Source: Oxalobacteraceae bacterium (GTDB taxonomy: Bacteria; Pseudomonadota; Gammaproteobacteria; Burkholderiales; Burkholderiaceae_D). From it: DNA of 9,481 nucleotides. Positions within the stretch are counted from its first letter, which is position 1. Each line of letters starts with the position of its first letter. Positions 1 through 6,620 of this stretch are shown piece by piece. The stretch is from NCBI GenBank assembly GCA_947487325.1, contig CANKWG010000078.1:1-9481 (forward strand), in the 5' to 3' direction. Under the pieces are notes generated by a model, which saw only the letters and a program-made list of their open reading frames with translations, did no database searches and had not been told where the DNA came from. Position numbers and translations under genes: made by a program.

Positions 1-880
1 TTAACACCAGGATCAACACGATGAAGGCAAAGATGTCTTGATAGTGGCTACCCAGCACACCCGCGGTCAGGTCTCCGATATACCCAGCACCCAAACTCTC
101 GATGAGCCCCAACAAAATCCCACCGAGCATCGCGCCGTAGATATTGCCGATGCCGCCAAGCACGGCCGCCGAAAAAGCCTTGAGCCCCGGTGTGAAGCCC
201 ATCGCAAACTGGGCTGATGCATAGTTCGCGCCCCACATCACACCCGCAACGGCAGCCAGCGCTGCACCAATCGCAAAGGTGAACACAATGACTCGATTAG
301 CGTTGACACCCATGAGCGCTGCGACGCGGGGATTCTCGGCAACGGCACGCATCGCACGACCCATGCGGGTGCGTTCAACTAACAGCGACAATCCAATCAT
401 CGATACAGCAGCAAGCAGGAGCAGCAGCACTTGGGTGGGCGTGATCAGAGCACCCATCACATGCAAGGGTTCCGACGGCAACACCTGAGGGAATGGCAAT
501 GGATTGCGACCCCAGATCATCATCGCCAGCGTCTGCAAAAGAATCGATATGCCAATGGCGGTGATCAGTGGCGCAAGCCGTGGCGCATCACGCAGGCGAC
601 GATATGCAACACGTTCAATGAGCACACTCACGATAACGCACACCGGAATCGCGCCGGCGATCGCCAGCATCAGCGCGAGATAACCGGGAAGTTCCGGACT
701 GAGGTATTGAATGAGTTGCAGCAGCGACCAGCCGACCATCGCGCCTATCATCAGCACATCGCCATGGGCAAAATTAATCAGGTTCAGCACACCGTAGACC
801 ATGGTGTATCCCAACGCAACCAGCGCATACATGGCGCCCAATACTAGGCCATTGATCAGCTGCTGCGCGAAAATATCCAT
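1..880 (-). CDS. livH: Branched-chain amino acid ABC transporter permease LivH (3' end beyond window)
   Basis: Inner-membrane permease subunit of a Liv/HAAT-type ABC importer for leucine, isoleucine and valine or related amino acids. It would work with LivM, the LivF/LivG ATPases and a periplasmic binding protein, none of which is in view. Reading from ATG at 880 gives 293 uninterrupted residues. They begin MDIFAQQLINGLVLGAMYAL and include the hallmark stretches GYTMVYGVLNLINFAHGD, GRAMRAVAEN and VLGGIGNIYGAMLG, separated by hydrophobic membrane helices. The family is usually about 290-310 residues, so only the last few are missing. The TTA at positions 1-3 is not in frame and is not the stop. 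The start lies two bases after the ispH stop and has no clear Shine-Dalgarno, which suggests translational coupling. Family identity is clear; substrate specificity within it is inferred. Confidence 0.93.
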   Translation of the reverse strand, partial: MDIFAQQLINGLVLGAMYALVALGYTMVYGVLNLINFAHGDVLMIGAMVGWSLLQLIQYLSPELPGYLALMLAIAGAIPVCVIVSVLIERVAYRRLRDAPRLAPLITAIGISILLQTLAMMIWGRNPLPFPQVLPSEPLHVMGALITPTQVLLLLLAAVSMIGLSLLVERTRMGRAMRAVAENPRVAALMGVNANRVIVFTFAIGAALAAVAGVMWGANYASAQFAMGFTPGLKAFSAAVLGGIGNIYGAMLGGILLGLIESLGAGYIGDLTAGVLGSHYQDIFAFIVLILVL

Positions 881-882
881 GC

Positions 883-1821
883 TTACGCCGGACGCGCCGA
901 CAGGCCTTTAGGCAAGGGGAAAGTCACATGCTCTTCCACGCCGTCGAGCTCTCGCACGCTTTTGACGCCGAGTGCTTTGAGTGTGGCGACGACATCTTCG
1001 ACCAAAATTTCAGGCGCCGATGCACCGGCTGTTACACCAATGCGCTGCTTGCCCTCGACCCAGGCCGGATCGATTTGCGACGCGTTATCGACCATGTAGG
1101 ATTCAACACCGTTTTTTTGTGCAACCTCGCGCAAGCGATTGGAATTGGAACTGCTGGGGCTACCCACCACAATCACGAGATCAACCTGCGGCGCCATCAT
1201 CTTGACTGCATGCTGACGATTAGTCGTTGCGTAGCAAATGTCGCCTTTCTTAGGCTCGGCAATGTCAGGGAATCTGGCGCGCAGCGCCGTGATGATCTCT
1301 GCTGTGTCGTCAACCGACAGCGTGGTCTGCGACACATAGGCCAAACGATGGGGGTCTTTTACTTCGAGCTTTTGCACATCCTCGACAGTTTCGACTAGAT
1401 GCATACCCGCATCACTTTGCCCCATCGTGCCTTCAACTTCGGGATGTCCCTCATGCCCAATCATGATGATCTCGCGATTCTCATCTCGCATTTTGGCCAC
1501 CTCAACATGCACCTTGGTCACCAGTGGACAGGTCGCATCAAATACGAGTAGTCCACGTTCTTCCGCCTCAGCCTTGATCGCACGCGAAACACCATGAGCA
1601 GAAAACACCAGATGACTGCCTGATGGTGCATCGGCCAAATCTTCAATAAAGATCGCTCCCTTGGCGCGCAGATCTTCCACCACATAGGCGTTGTGCACGA
1701 TCTCATGCCTGACGTATACGGGTGCACCAAATTGCGCGAGTGCACGCTCGACGATTTCGATCGCACGATCCACACCGGCACAAAAGCCTCGCGGCTGAGC
1801 CAACAGAATTTCTTTTTCCAT
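883..1821 (-). CDS. ispH: 4-hydroxy-3-methylbut-2-enyl diphosphate reductase IspH (LytB)
   Basis: Cytosolic [4Fe-4S] enzyme of the MEP pathway that reduces HMBPP to isopentenyl and dimethylallyl diphosphate. The 312-residue protein opens with the family signature ILLAQPRGFCAGVDRAIEIV. The three cluster cysteines are visible at C14, C98 (FDATCP) and C196 (GDICYATTNRQ). Substrate-site histidines stand at H43 (HEIVHN), H76 (SAHGVS) and H126, with catalytic E128 in GHPEVEGT and the SSNSNRL loop near 224-230. Length matches the family. The open frame extends upstream to a TTG at 1836, but ATG at 1821 has AAGGA seven bases before it (1829-1833) and matches the usual N-terminus. It follows fkpB by 27 bases and is followed by livH after two, so the three genes are probably co-transcribed. 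fkpB-ispH linkage is common in proteobacteria. Confidence 0.97.
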   Translation of the reverse strand: MEKEILLAQPRGFCAGVDRAIEIVERALAQFGAPVYVRHEIVHNAYVVEDLRAKGAIFIEDLADAPSGSHLVFSAHGVSRAIKAEAEERGLLVFDATCPLVTKVHVEVAKMRDENREIIMIGHEGHPEVEGTMGQSDAGMHLVETVEDVQKLEVKDPHRLAYVSQTTLSVDDTAEIITALRARFPDIAEPKKGDICYATTNRQHAVKMMAPQVDLVIVVGSPSSSNSNRLREVAQKNGVESYMVDNASQIDPAWVEGKQRIGVTAGASAPEILVEDVVATLKALGVKSVRELDGVEEHVTFPLPKGLSARPA

Positions 1822-1848
1822 GGTTTTTTCCTTCAAGTGCTATTGCGA

Positions 1849-2304
1849 CTAGAGCACACCAATAATGCGAACTTCAAATTTTAAGGCCTGGCCCGCCAGC
1901 GGATGATTAAAATCGAATAACGCATCTTGCTCTCCCATCTCAAGCAAAACGCCAGCAAACTGTCCCCCGGCGGGCGCGGCAAAATCCACAAGATCACCGA
2001 CTTCATAGGTGTGGTCCGGATCCGAATTTTCCTGCAACGTCGATAACGATACTCTTTGTAGTAGATCGGGATTACGCGGTCCGAACGCCTCTTCCGATGT
2101 CAGATCGAAACTCTGATGCGCGCCCTCGCGCAAGCCGATCAGACAAGATTCAAGAAAAGGCGCCAACTGGCCCGAGCCCACCTGCAGCGTGGCCGGATTC
2201 TCGTCAAATGTACTCACGATATCCTGACCACTCACGGTCGATAGCCGATAGTGCAAGGTCAGAAAAGTGCTGGCGGTCACGACAGGCTGTGGCGTATTCG
2301 ACAT
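1849..2304 (-). CDS. fkpB: FKBP-type peptidyl-prolyl cis-trans isomerase, SlpA/FkpB type
   Basis: Small cytosolic prolyl isomerase and chaperone of the SlpA/SlyD branch of FKBPs. The 151-residue product shows the family pattern in order: LHYRLSTVSGQDIVSTFDENP near 17-37, QVGSGQLAPFLESCLIGLREG near 41-61, AFGPRNPDLLQRVSL near 73-87, an insert-in-flap region near 90-125, and the closing DFNHPLAGQALKFEV at 131-145. Length is close to that of E. coli SlpA. An in-frame ATG at 2349 would add 15 residues that look like translated leader, so ATG 2304 (MSNTPQPVV) is preferred. Its Shine-Dalgarno is weak: the bases just upstream are mostly T on the coding strand. It is the first gene of the fkpB-ispH-livH run and is divergent from radC. 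The symbol rests on family resemblance and context. Confidence 0.93.
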   Translation of the reverse strand: MSNTPQPVVTASTFLTLHYRLSTVSGQDIVSTFDENPATLQVGSGQLAPFLESCLIGLREGAHQSFDLTSEEAFGPRNPDLLQRVSLSTLQENSDPDHTYEVGDLVDFAAPAGGQFAGVLLEMGEQDALFDFNHPLAGQALKFEVRIIGVL

Positions 2305-2332
2305 AAAAATAGGTAAAAAAACGAGTCGCGCT

Positions 2333-2363
2333 ATTGTAGTCCAGCCCAAGGGACCATCCTAAC
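2333..2363 (-). promoter_or_regulatory. Possible sigma70 promoter for fkpB-ispH-livH
   Basis: On the minus strand a TACAAT hexamer (plus positions 2333-2338) has a poor TTAGGA/TAGGAT-like -35 element about 17-18 bases upstream. It lies about 30 bases before the fkpB ATG, where a promoter is needed because the gene on the other side is divergent. Only the -10 is convincing. Confidence 0.3.
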
Positions 2364-2373
2364 GCTGCACGAT

Positions 2374-2399
2374 CGGAGGCGCGATACATTGAGCCTCCG
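2374..2399. other. Hairpin in the radC leader covering a possible Shine-Dalgarno
   Basis: CGGAGGC (2374-2380) and GCCTCCG (2393-2399) form a perfect 7-bp GC-rich stem with a 12-base loop. The left arm contains GGAGG, and an in-frame TTG for radC lies in the loop at 2389. No T-run follows on either strand, so it is not a standard terminator. In radC mRNA it could hide the ribosome binding site. Confidence 0.5.
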
Positions 2400-2421
2400 C
2401 CCCCCCTGCCCGAGACCCCTC

Positions 2422-3096
2422 ATGCTCATTACCGACCTGCCCGCCGACCAACGCCCCCGAGAGCGCTTGCAGTCCAGAGGAGCACATTCGCTCACTGATG
2501 CTGAACTGCTGGCCATCATCCTGCGCACGGGTATTCAGGGCAAAAACGCGATTCAGCTCGGCTGCGACTTGCTGGACCACTTCGGCTCGGTATCAAGGCT
2601 GCTGAGCGCCACAGCACCTGAGCTCGCCGAGATCAAGGGCATGGGGCCCTCCAAATGCAGCCTGCTGCAAGCGGTGGTCGAACTGGCAAGACGCGGGCTG
2701 GCAGAGGAACTGCGCTCAGGCCCCCTGCTACAATCCCCGAAAGCCGTCTCGCAGTTTCTCCGACTGCGCCTTCACGGCCAACCCTCGGAGACTTTCCTTG
2801 GTTTGTTTCTCGATGTCCAGGGCCGGCTAATCGCCTGCGAGGAAATGTGTCGAGGCACCCTGACCCGAGCCCATGTCTATCCGCGAGAAATTGTCCGAAG
2901 GGCGTTGGCTCACAATGCGGCTGCCATGATTTTTGCGCACAATCACCCCTCCGGTAGCGTAGAACCCAGCAAAATGGACAAAATGCTCACCAATGAACTC
3001 AAACGTGTGCTGGCCTGCATCGAGGTTTCGCTGCTCGACCATCTGATCGTCAATGACCATGAGGCGTGGTCATTCAAGCAACATGGGCTCTGCTAA
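2422..3096 (+). CDS. radC: RadC family JAB1/MPN-domain protein
   Basis: RadC/YicR family. The name comes from a historical DNA-repair assignment that is not well supported; the biochemical role remains uncertain. The 224-residue product begins MLITDLPADQRPRERLQSRGA. It has an N-terminal helical region ending in a helix-hairpin-helix-like motif (LAEIKGMGPSKCSLLQ, about 68-83), then an MPN/JAMM domain. Metal ligands of the JAMM motif are visible as H173 and H175 in AHNHPSG with D186, and LLDHLIVND follows near 204-212. Length equals the usual form. ATG 2422 gives the standard N-terminus but has no strong Shine-Dalgarno. An in-frame TTG at 2389, nine bases after GGAGG, would add 11 residues (MSLRPPCPRPL) and cannot be excluded. 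It is divergent from fkpB and upstream of rpmB-rpmG, an order common in proteobacteria. Confidence 0.94.
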   Translation: MLITDLPADQRPRERLQSRGAHSLTDAELLAIILRTGIQGKNAIQLGCDLLDHFGSVSRLLSATAPELAEIKGMGPSKCSLLQAVVELARRGLAEELRSGPLLQSPKAVSQFLRLRLHGQPSETFLGLFLDVQGRLIACEEMCRGTLTRAHVYPREIVRRALAHNAAAMIFAHNHPSGSVEPSKMDKMLTNELKRVLACIEVSLLDHLIVNDHEAWSFKQHGLC

Positions 3097-3197
3097 TCCG
3101 GTTTAAAAGCGATATCACCACGGCGATTCCTGACGCAGACTCGCCTAATTGTTAAATATTTAGAGAATATCAAGACACAATTTAAATCTGCAAGTCG

Positions 3198-3226
3198 TTG
3201 AATATTGGCGCTTTTTTCGTTATACT
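3198..3226 (+). promoter_or_regulatory. Strong sigma70 promoter for rpmB-rpmG
   Basis: TTGAAT (3198-3203), a 17-base spacer and TATACT (3221-3226) make a near-consensus housekeeping promoter. The roughly 60 bases upstream are AT-rich and could act as an UP element. The predicted start near 3233 leaves a leader of about 35 bases before the rpmB GTG. This lets the ribosomal genes be transcribed independently of radC. Confidence 0.8.
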
Positions 3227-3255
3227 CGCGGTCTTTGCCAAATTCTGGAACCCTC

Positions 3256-3261
3256 AAGGAG
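3256..3261 (+). promoter_or_regulatory. Ribosome binding site that fixes the rpmB GTG start
   Basis: AAGGAG sits six bases before GTG 3268. The frame is open upstream to a TTG at 3205, but that stretch covers the promoter, so this Shine-Dalgarno and the known L28 N-terminus decide the start. Confidence 0.85.
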
Positions 3262-3267
3262 TCTGCT

Positions 3268-3504
3268 GTGTCACGTGAATGCGAAGTTACCGGGAAAAAG
3301 CCGATGGTCGGCAACAATGTTTCCCACGCCAATAACAAAACCAAGCGTCGCTTTCTGCCCAACCTGCAGAACCGTCGCTTCTGGGTCGAATCAGAAAACC
3401 GCTGGGTCCGCATGCGCGTCTCCGGTGCGGGTATTCGGGTCATCGACAAGCTGGGCATTGATGCTGTGCTGGCTGATATGCGCGCCCGCGGCCACAAAAT
3501 TTAA
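3268..3504 (+). CDS. rpmB: 50S ribosomal protein L28
   Basis: Large-subunit ribosomal protein L28 (bL28). The 78-residue product starts from GTG and reads MSRECEVTGKKPMVGNNVSH, then ANNKTKRRFLPNLQNRRFWV, and ends DAVLADMRARGHKI. This is the canonical proteobacterial sequence and length. The usual N-terminus is MARVCQVTGKKP, so V4 to E and Q6 to E are small local differences. A strong promoter and a consensus Shine-Dalgarno lie just upstream. rpmG follows after 26 bases, the standard rpmB-rpmG operon. Confidence 0.98.
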   Translation: MSRECEVTGKKPMVGNNVSHANNKTKRRFLPNLQNRRFWVESENRWVRMRVSGAGIRVIDKLGIDAVLADMRARGHKI

Positions 3505-3530
3505 TCGGATTTAAGTAAAGGAACTTCATC

Positions 3531-3698
3531 ATGGCAAGCAAAGGCCGCGACAAAATCAAACTGGAATCGACCGCAGGTACCGGTCATTTCTACACCACAG
3601 ACAAGAACAAGCGCACGATGCCAGAAAAAATGGAGATCATGAAATTCGATCCCAAGGCACGCAAGCATGTGATCTACAAAGAAACCAAGATCAAATAA
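3531..3698 (+). CDS. rpmG: 50S ribosomal protein L33
   Basis: Large-subunit ribosomal protein L33 (bL33) of 55 residues. It begins MASKGRDKIKLESTAGTGHF, continues YTTDKNKRTMPEKMEIMKFD and ends with HVIYKETKIK. Length and sequence match proteobacterial L33 closely. It contains no cysteine, so it is the zinc-independent (C-minus) form rather than the four-cysteine zinc-ribbon form. The start is fixed by AAAGGA (3517-3522) eight bases before ATG 3531. It is the second gene of the rpmB operon and ends 18 bases before a strong terminator stem. Confidence 0.98.
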   Translation: MASKGRDKIKLESTAGTGHFYTTDKNKRTMPEKMEIMKFDPKARKHVIYKETKIK

Positions 3699-3715
3699 AC
3701 GCTTGAGTTTCAAAC

Positions 3716-3749
3716 AAAAAACCCCGCAGTTCACACTGCGGGGTTTTTT
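3716..3749. terminator. Bidirectional Rho-independent terminator between rpmG and the desaturase gene
   Basis: AAAAAACCCCGCAGT (3716-3730), a TCAC loop and ACTGCGGGGTTTTTT (3735-3749) make a perfect 15-bp inverted repeat. The GC-rich core is flanked by an A-run on one side and a T-run on the other, so it reads as a classic terminator on both strands. It lies between two convergent genes, 18 bases after rpmG and 16 bases after the desaturase stop on the minus strand. Confidence 0.95.
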
Positions 3750-3764
3750 ATTTTCAAATTCCGA

Positions 3765-4973
3765 TTACGCGTAGGTGCGCAGACGGAATGAAAACTCCTG
3801 CAACGAGCGTATGCCTGATGATTCGGCTCGGGCACACCAGTCACGCAATTGTTGTAGCAACTGATCGCTGCTGGCATGCGAACGCTCCCAAAGGCTCGAG
3901 AGCTCGACCCGCATTTCATGCATGGTCTTGAGCGCATTGCTGTGCTTGAACACCTCGGAAAGCTGTTGCTGCTGTTGCTGCTCCAAACTCGCCGGCTCGC
4001 GCTGCATCAGCTTGCGTGAGGATTTCAGGAAGCTGGATTCAAGCTTGGATTTCTCGCGAATCTGCGCGACCTCATCGCGCCAAGCGCGACGTACCGAGCT
4101 TGCGTAAGTAGCCATCACGTCATAACGGTTGGCGACAATGGATTGCAAGGTATCCAGATCGCACACCAGTTTCTGGCGATCGAAACGTGGCTCGGGAGCT
4201 ATCTTCTTCACCTTTGCCAGACCGAAGAAGGCTAGGATGGAGATATAAAGCCAGCCGATATCGAACTCGAACCATTTGGCCGACAGTTTGGCCGATGTAC
4301 CAAAGGTGTGATGGTTGTTGTGGAGTTCCTCGCCACCAATCAGGATGCCAATAGGCAGCACATTAGTCGACGCGTCCTTGCAATCATAATTGCGGTAACC
4401 CCAGAAGTGGCCGATACCGTTAATGACGCCCGCAGCCGTCACAGGAATCCAAGCCATCTGAATTGCCCAGACTGTCAAACCCAGCACGCCAAAGAGCATC
4501 ACATTAATCACCAGCATCAGCGAGACGCCCAGTGCCGAGTGTTTTGTATAGACGTTACGCTCGATCCAGTCATCCGGCGTGCCATGGCCGTATTTCTCGA
4601 TAGTCTCGCGATTCTTGGCTTCCATGCGATAGAGCTCGGCACCTTCGAACAGCACTTTCTCGATACCCAGTGCGACCGGGCTGTGCGGGTCTTCGATGGT
4701 CTCGCATTTCGCGTGATGTTTGCGGTGAATTGCAGCCCACTCTTTGGTGACCATACCGGTGGTCATCCACAACCAGAAGCGGAAGAAATGACTGGGAATA
4801 GCATGCAGCTCGAGCGCACGATGCGCCTGGCAGCGATGCAGGAAAATAGTAACTGCGGCGATGGTCACATGCGTGACGGCTAGCGTGAACAACAGTATTT
4901 GCAAACCAGATGAATGCGTGAGGCCATTCATCAAAAAGTCGAGAACAGCATCCATCACAGGATTTGAGCTCAT
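3765..4973 (-). CDS. Membrane fatty acyl desaturase, DesB/acyl-CoA delta-9 type, with C-terminal helical extension
   Basis: Integral-membrane di-iron desaturase that introduces a double bond into acyl chains using O2, a route to membrane unsaturated fatty acids. The three histidine boxes are visible in the 402-residue product: H46RCQAH51, H83RKHH87 and H218NNHH222, plus the extra ligand pattern NGIGH at 185-189. Hydrophobic spans lie near 24-45, 63-75, 147-172 and 240-253. After about residue 260 comes a predicted helical tail of ~140 residues containing six consecutive glutamines (332-337), which most short desaturases lack. It resembles the long form I associate with Pseudomonas DesB. ATG 4973 is chosen because GGAG (plus 4979-4982) lies five bases upstream; an in-frame ATG at 5045 would add 24 residues. 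It stands 92 bases after mscS and ends at the shared terminator. Substrate (acyl-CoA or phospholipid-bound) cannot be told from sequence. Confidence 0.9.
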   Translation of the reverse strand: MSSNPVMDAVLDFLMNGLTHSSGLQILLFTLAVTHVTIAAVTIFLHRCQAHRALELHAIPSHFFRFWLWMTTGMVTKEWAAIHRKHHAKCETIEDPHSPVALGIEKVLFEGAELYRMEAKNRETIEKYGHGTPDDWIERNVYTKHSALGVSLMLVINVMLFGVLGLTVWAIQMAWIPVTAAGVINGIGHFWGYRNYDCKDASTNVLPIGILIGGEELHNNHHTFGTSAKLSAKWFEFDIGWLYISILAFFGLAKVKKIAPEPRFDRQKLVCDLDTLQSIVANRYDVMATYASSVRRAWRDEVAQIREKSKLESSFLKSSRKLMQREPASLEQQQQQQLSEVFKHSNALKTMHEMRVELSSLWERSHASSDQLLQQLRDWCARAESSGIRSLQEFSFRLRTYA

Positions 4974-4989
4974 TGTTTCTCCAAAATCA

Positions 4990-5004
4990 CCCTGGCCTTC
5001 AGGG
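4990..5004. promoter_or_regulatory. Small inverted repeat in the desaturase leader
   Basis: CCCTG (4990-4994) and CAGGG (5000-5004) are inverted around a 5-base spacer, 16 bases before the desaturase ATG and just upstream of its Shine-Dalgarno. It could be an operator half-site pair or a small RNA hairpin, but 5-bp arms may occur by chance. A TACAAT hexamer lies upstream on the minus strand (plus 5044-5049) without a good -35. Confidence 0.25.
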
Positions 5005-5065
5005 AATCCGTTGCGGACGCCCATTGTTACGGCCAAACACCGCATTGTACGTGCTTTTAATCATC

Positions 5066-6409
5066 TCAGGCCTGATTTTCATCTGGATTTGCAGATAAAG
5101 GCTTACGAATCAACGACTTGTCAAGCTCATCTTTCACCGATGATTCAGCCCTCGCCTGACCGGGCAAGCGGACGCCATGTTGCCGGCATAGGCGCCAGAG
5201 CTCGAAATTGACTGCTGAGCGCACGTTGCCCGCGCCATTTTCCGGGTCGGAAATCCAGAAACCCGCCTCAAGCTCGAGGCCCTCAGGGGCAAACCGCGAC
5301 AGCGAGGCTGTCGGCAGGGGATTTTCCAGAATCCGGGGAATACGCTGCATGGCTTCCACCATATCGGGCAGCAGCGCCTCAACGTCCGTATCCGGGCCCA
5401 CCAACATAGTGGTTACCAAACGCAATTGACGGTCACTTCGGGTCAGGTTCTGTACCGGTGAGGAAACCAGCATTTCATTCGGAATCACCGCAGCGGAACC
5501 ATCAAGCGATTTGATCAAGGTGTAACGCGTATTGATTTCAGCCACCTCGCCACTAAAACGGTCAAGATGAACGATGTCACCAATGGCCAAGCTGCGCTCC
5601 AGAAGAATCACAAATCCGGACACATAACTGCTCACCAGTTTCTGCAAGCCCAGTCCAATGCCCACGCCCAGAGCGCCACCAAAAACCGAAAGGACCGTCA
5701 GATCAATACCCACAAGCGAAAGGCTGACCAGAACCGCAATGAGTATCAACGACGCCCGCACAACGCGCGCCAGCACCGCTCGCAGCGAAGCGTGCATGGT
5801 GTCCAGATGCATCAAGCGCTGCTCTAGCGCAGCGGCGGCCCACATGGCAAGCACCAAGGTGATAAACACCCAAAACAGCGCCTGCAAGATCACGATCAGT
5901 GGCTCGCGATGGCGTCCCAGCGGGACGGTCGTATGCTCGAGATACTGCACAAATTCCGGCCAGAGGCCAGTGATGTAGAGTGCGAGTCCGCTCCAGACCA
6001 GCACGGCAAAACTTTGCTCGAATACTTGCAGGAAAACGCCGACCCGACCTTCTTTCGCAAATGCTTTGCGAACCAAGAAAAATCCTACGCGAATAAGTAG
6101 GAACGACAGCCACAGCGGTAGCACGATACGCAACAGGCCCGCATGCTGCCAGCGCCCCATCACCAGTGTAGCCAGCGCCATCAGCACGACGATCAACAAA
6201 GGTGTGAGTACGATCTGAAAGCTGTCGAAGGGCACCTGAAAAATGCCGTGGTGATCATGACGCGCCGAGAATTTTTTCATCAACTGCTGCGACATCAACC
6301 AGCCGACCAAAATACAGCCACCCAACACCAACAGCTGCAACAACAGATCCGGATGATCGAACTCGACCTGCAGGTCAACCCAGAGCGGATTTGCCATCGT
6401 CGTGCTCAT
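5066..6409 (-). CDS. MscS-family mechanosensitive ion channel
   Basis: Inner-membrane channel of the small-conductance mechanosensitive family, which releases solutes when membrane tension rises in hypo-osmotic shock. The 447-residue protein has about seven hydrophobic segments: near 22-40, 66-86, 91-112, 127-147, 171-194, 217-235 and the pore helix region 236-269. The pore carries the Gly/Ala-rich MscS pattern FGGALGVGIGLGLQKLVSSY. The beta domain follows with RSLAIGDIVHLD, GEVAEINTRYT and the signature IPNEMLVSSPVQN. A soluble alpha/beta domain runs to about 420 and is followed by a polar tail. The extra N-terminal helices make it longer than E. coli MscS (286 residues), closer to the YbdG/YnaI class. 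ATG 6409 overlaps the stop of the HKD remnant (ATGA) and has no clear Shine-Dalgarno; an alternative ATG lies at 6397. Confidence 0.93.
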   Translation of the reverse strand: MSTTMANPLWVDLQVEFDHPDLLLQLLVLGGCILVGWLMSQQLMKKFSARHDHHGIFQVPFDSFQIVLTPLLIVVLMALATLVMGRWQHAGLLRIVLPLWLSFLLIRVGFFLVRKAFAKEGRVGVFLQVFEQSFAVLVWSGLALYITGLWPEFVQYLEHTTVPLGRHREPLIVILQALFWVFITLVLAMWAAAALEQRLMHLDTMHASLRAVLARVVRASLILIAVLVSLSLVGIDLTVLSVFGGALGVGIGLGLQKLVSSYVSGFVILLERSLAIGDIVHLDRFSGEVAEINTRYTLIKSLDGSAAVIPNEMLVSSPVQNLTRSDRQLRLVTTMLVGPDTDVEALLPDMVEAMQRIPRILENPLPTASLSRFAPEGLELEAGFWISDPENGAGNVRSAVNFELWRLCRQHGVRLPGQARAESSVKDELDKSLIRKPLSANPDENQA

Positions 6410-6620
6410 TGGGAACCAGCCGGTCCGAGCGCCACAGCATCAGCGCGGTGACATTCCCAGCTTTGTCTAAATCGGCGTGCCAACTCGAGGTTGCCCCGAA
6501 TGAGAGAAAGATTTTCTGAATTCATGCGCTGCGCGCTCCGAGTGAAGTTATAGCTGCCCGTGACGACCACCACATCTTGCGTGCCATCGTCGATGACCAT
6601 GATTTTATTGTGCGCATTGC
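6406..6620 (-). pseudogene. C-terminal remnant of a phospholipase D (HKD) superfamily protein
   Basis: Immediately after the methyltransferase stop, another frame encodes a recognisable HKD half-domain of ~65-70 residues. It contains AHNKIMVIDD, an intact HxKx4D motif, then VTGSYNFTRSAQRMNSENLS and LELARRFRQSWECH. This matches the C-terminal part of single-HKD proteins such as the Nuc-like endonucleases, which are normally ~150-200 residues. The N-terminal half is absent: upstream, the same frame lies inside the methyltransferase coding sequence and gives unrelated residues until a stop at 6679-6681. An in-frame ATG at 6657 lies within the neighbouring gene, and the next is at 6600 inside the motif. 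No Shine-Dalgarno is evident. A deletion that fused the methyltransferase end to a truncated gene is the simplest reading. Its stop overlaps the mscS start. A functional short peptide is possible but unlikely. Confidence 0.75.

Noticed and set aside
1..3. TTA at the left edge as a livH stop (TAA on the minus strand)
   Set aside because: livH codons fall on 2-4, 5-7 and so on, so this triplet is out of frame and the gene continues beyond the window.
431..847. A 138-residue plus-strand open frame rich in His, Gln and Arg
   Set aside because: It is the antisense shadow of livH, whose own frame is intact and clearly homologous.
928..1398. A 156-residue plus-strand open frame
   Set aside because: It is antisense to the conserved ispH coding sequence, and its composition is that of a shadow frame.
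4308..4883. A 191-residue plus-strand open frame
   Set aside because: It is antisense to the desaturase, overlapping its histidine boxes, and has no recognisable family or ribosome binding site.
5703..6113. A 136-residue minus-strand frame inside mscS
   Set aside because: It is an alternative frame of the channel gene, with no start signal and no family resemblance.
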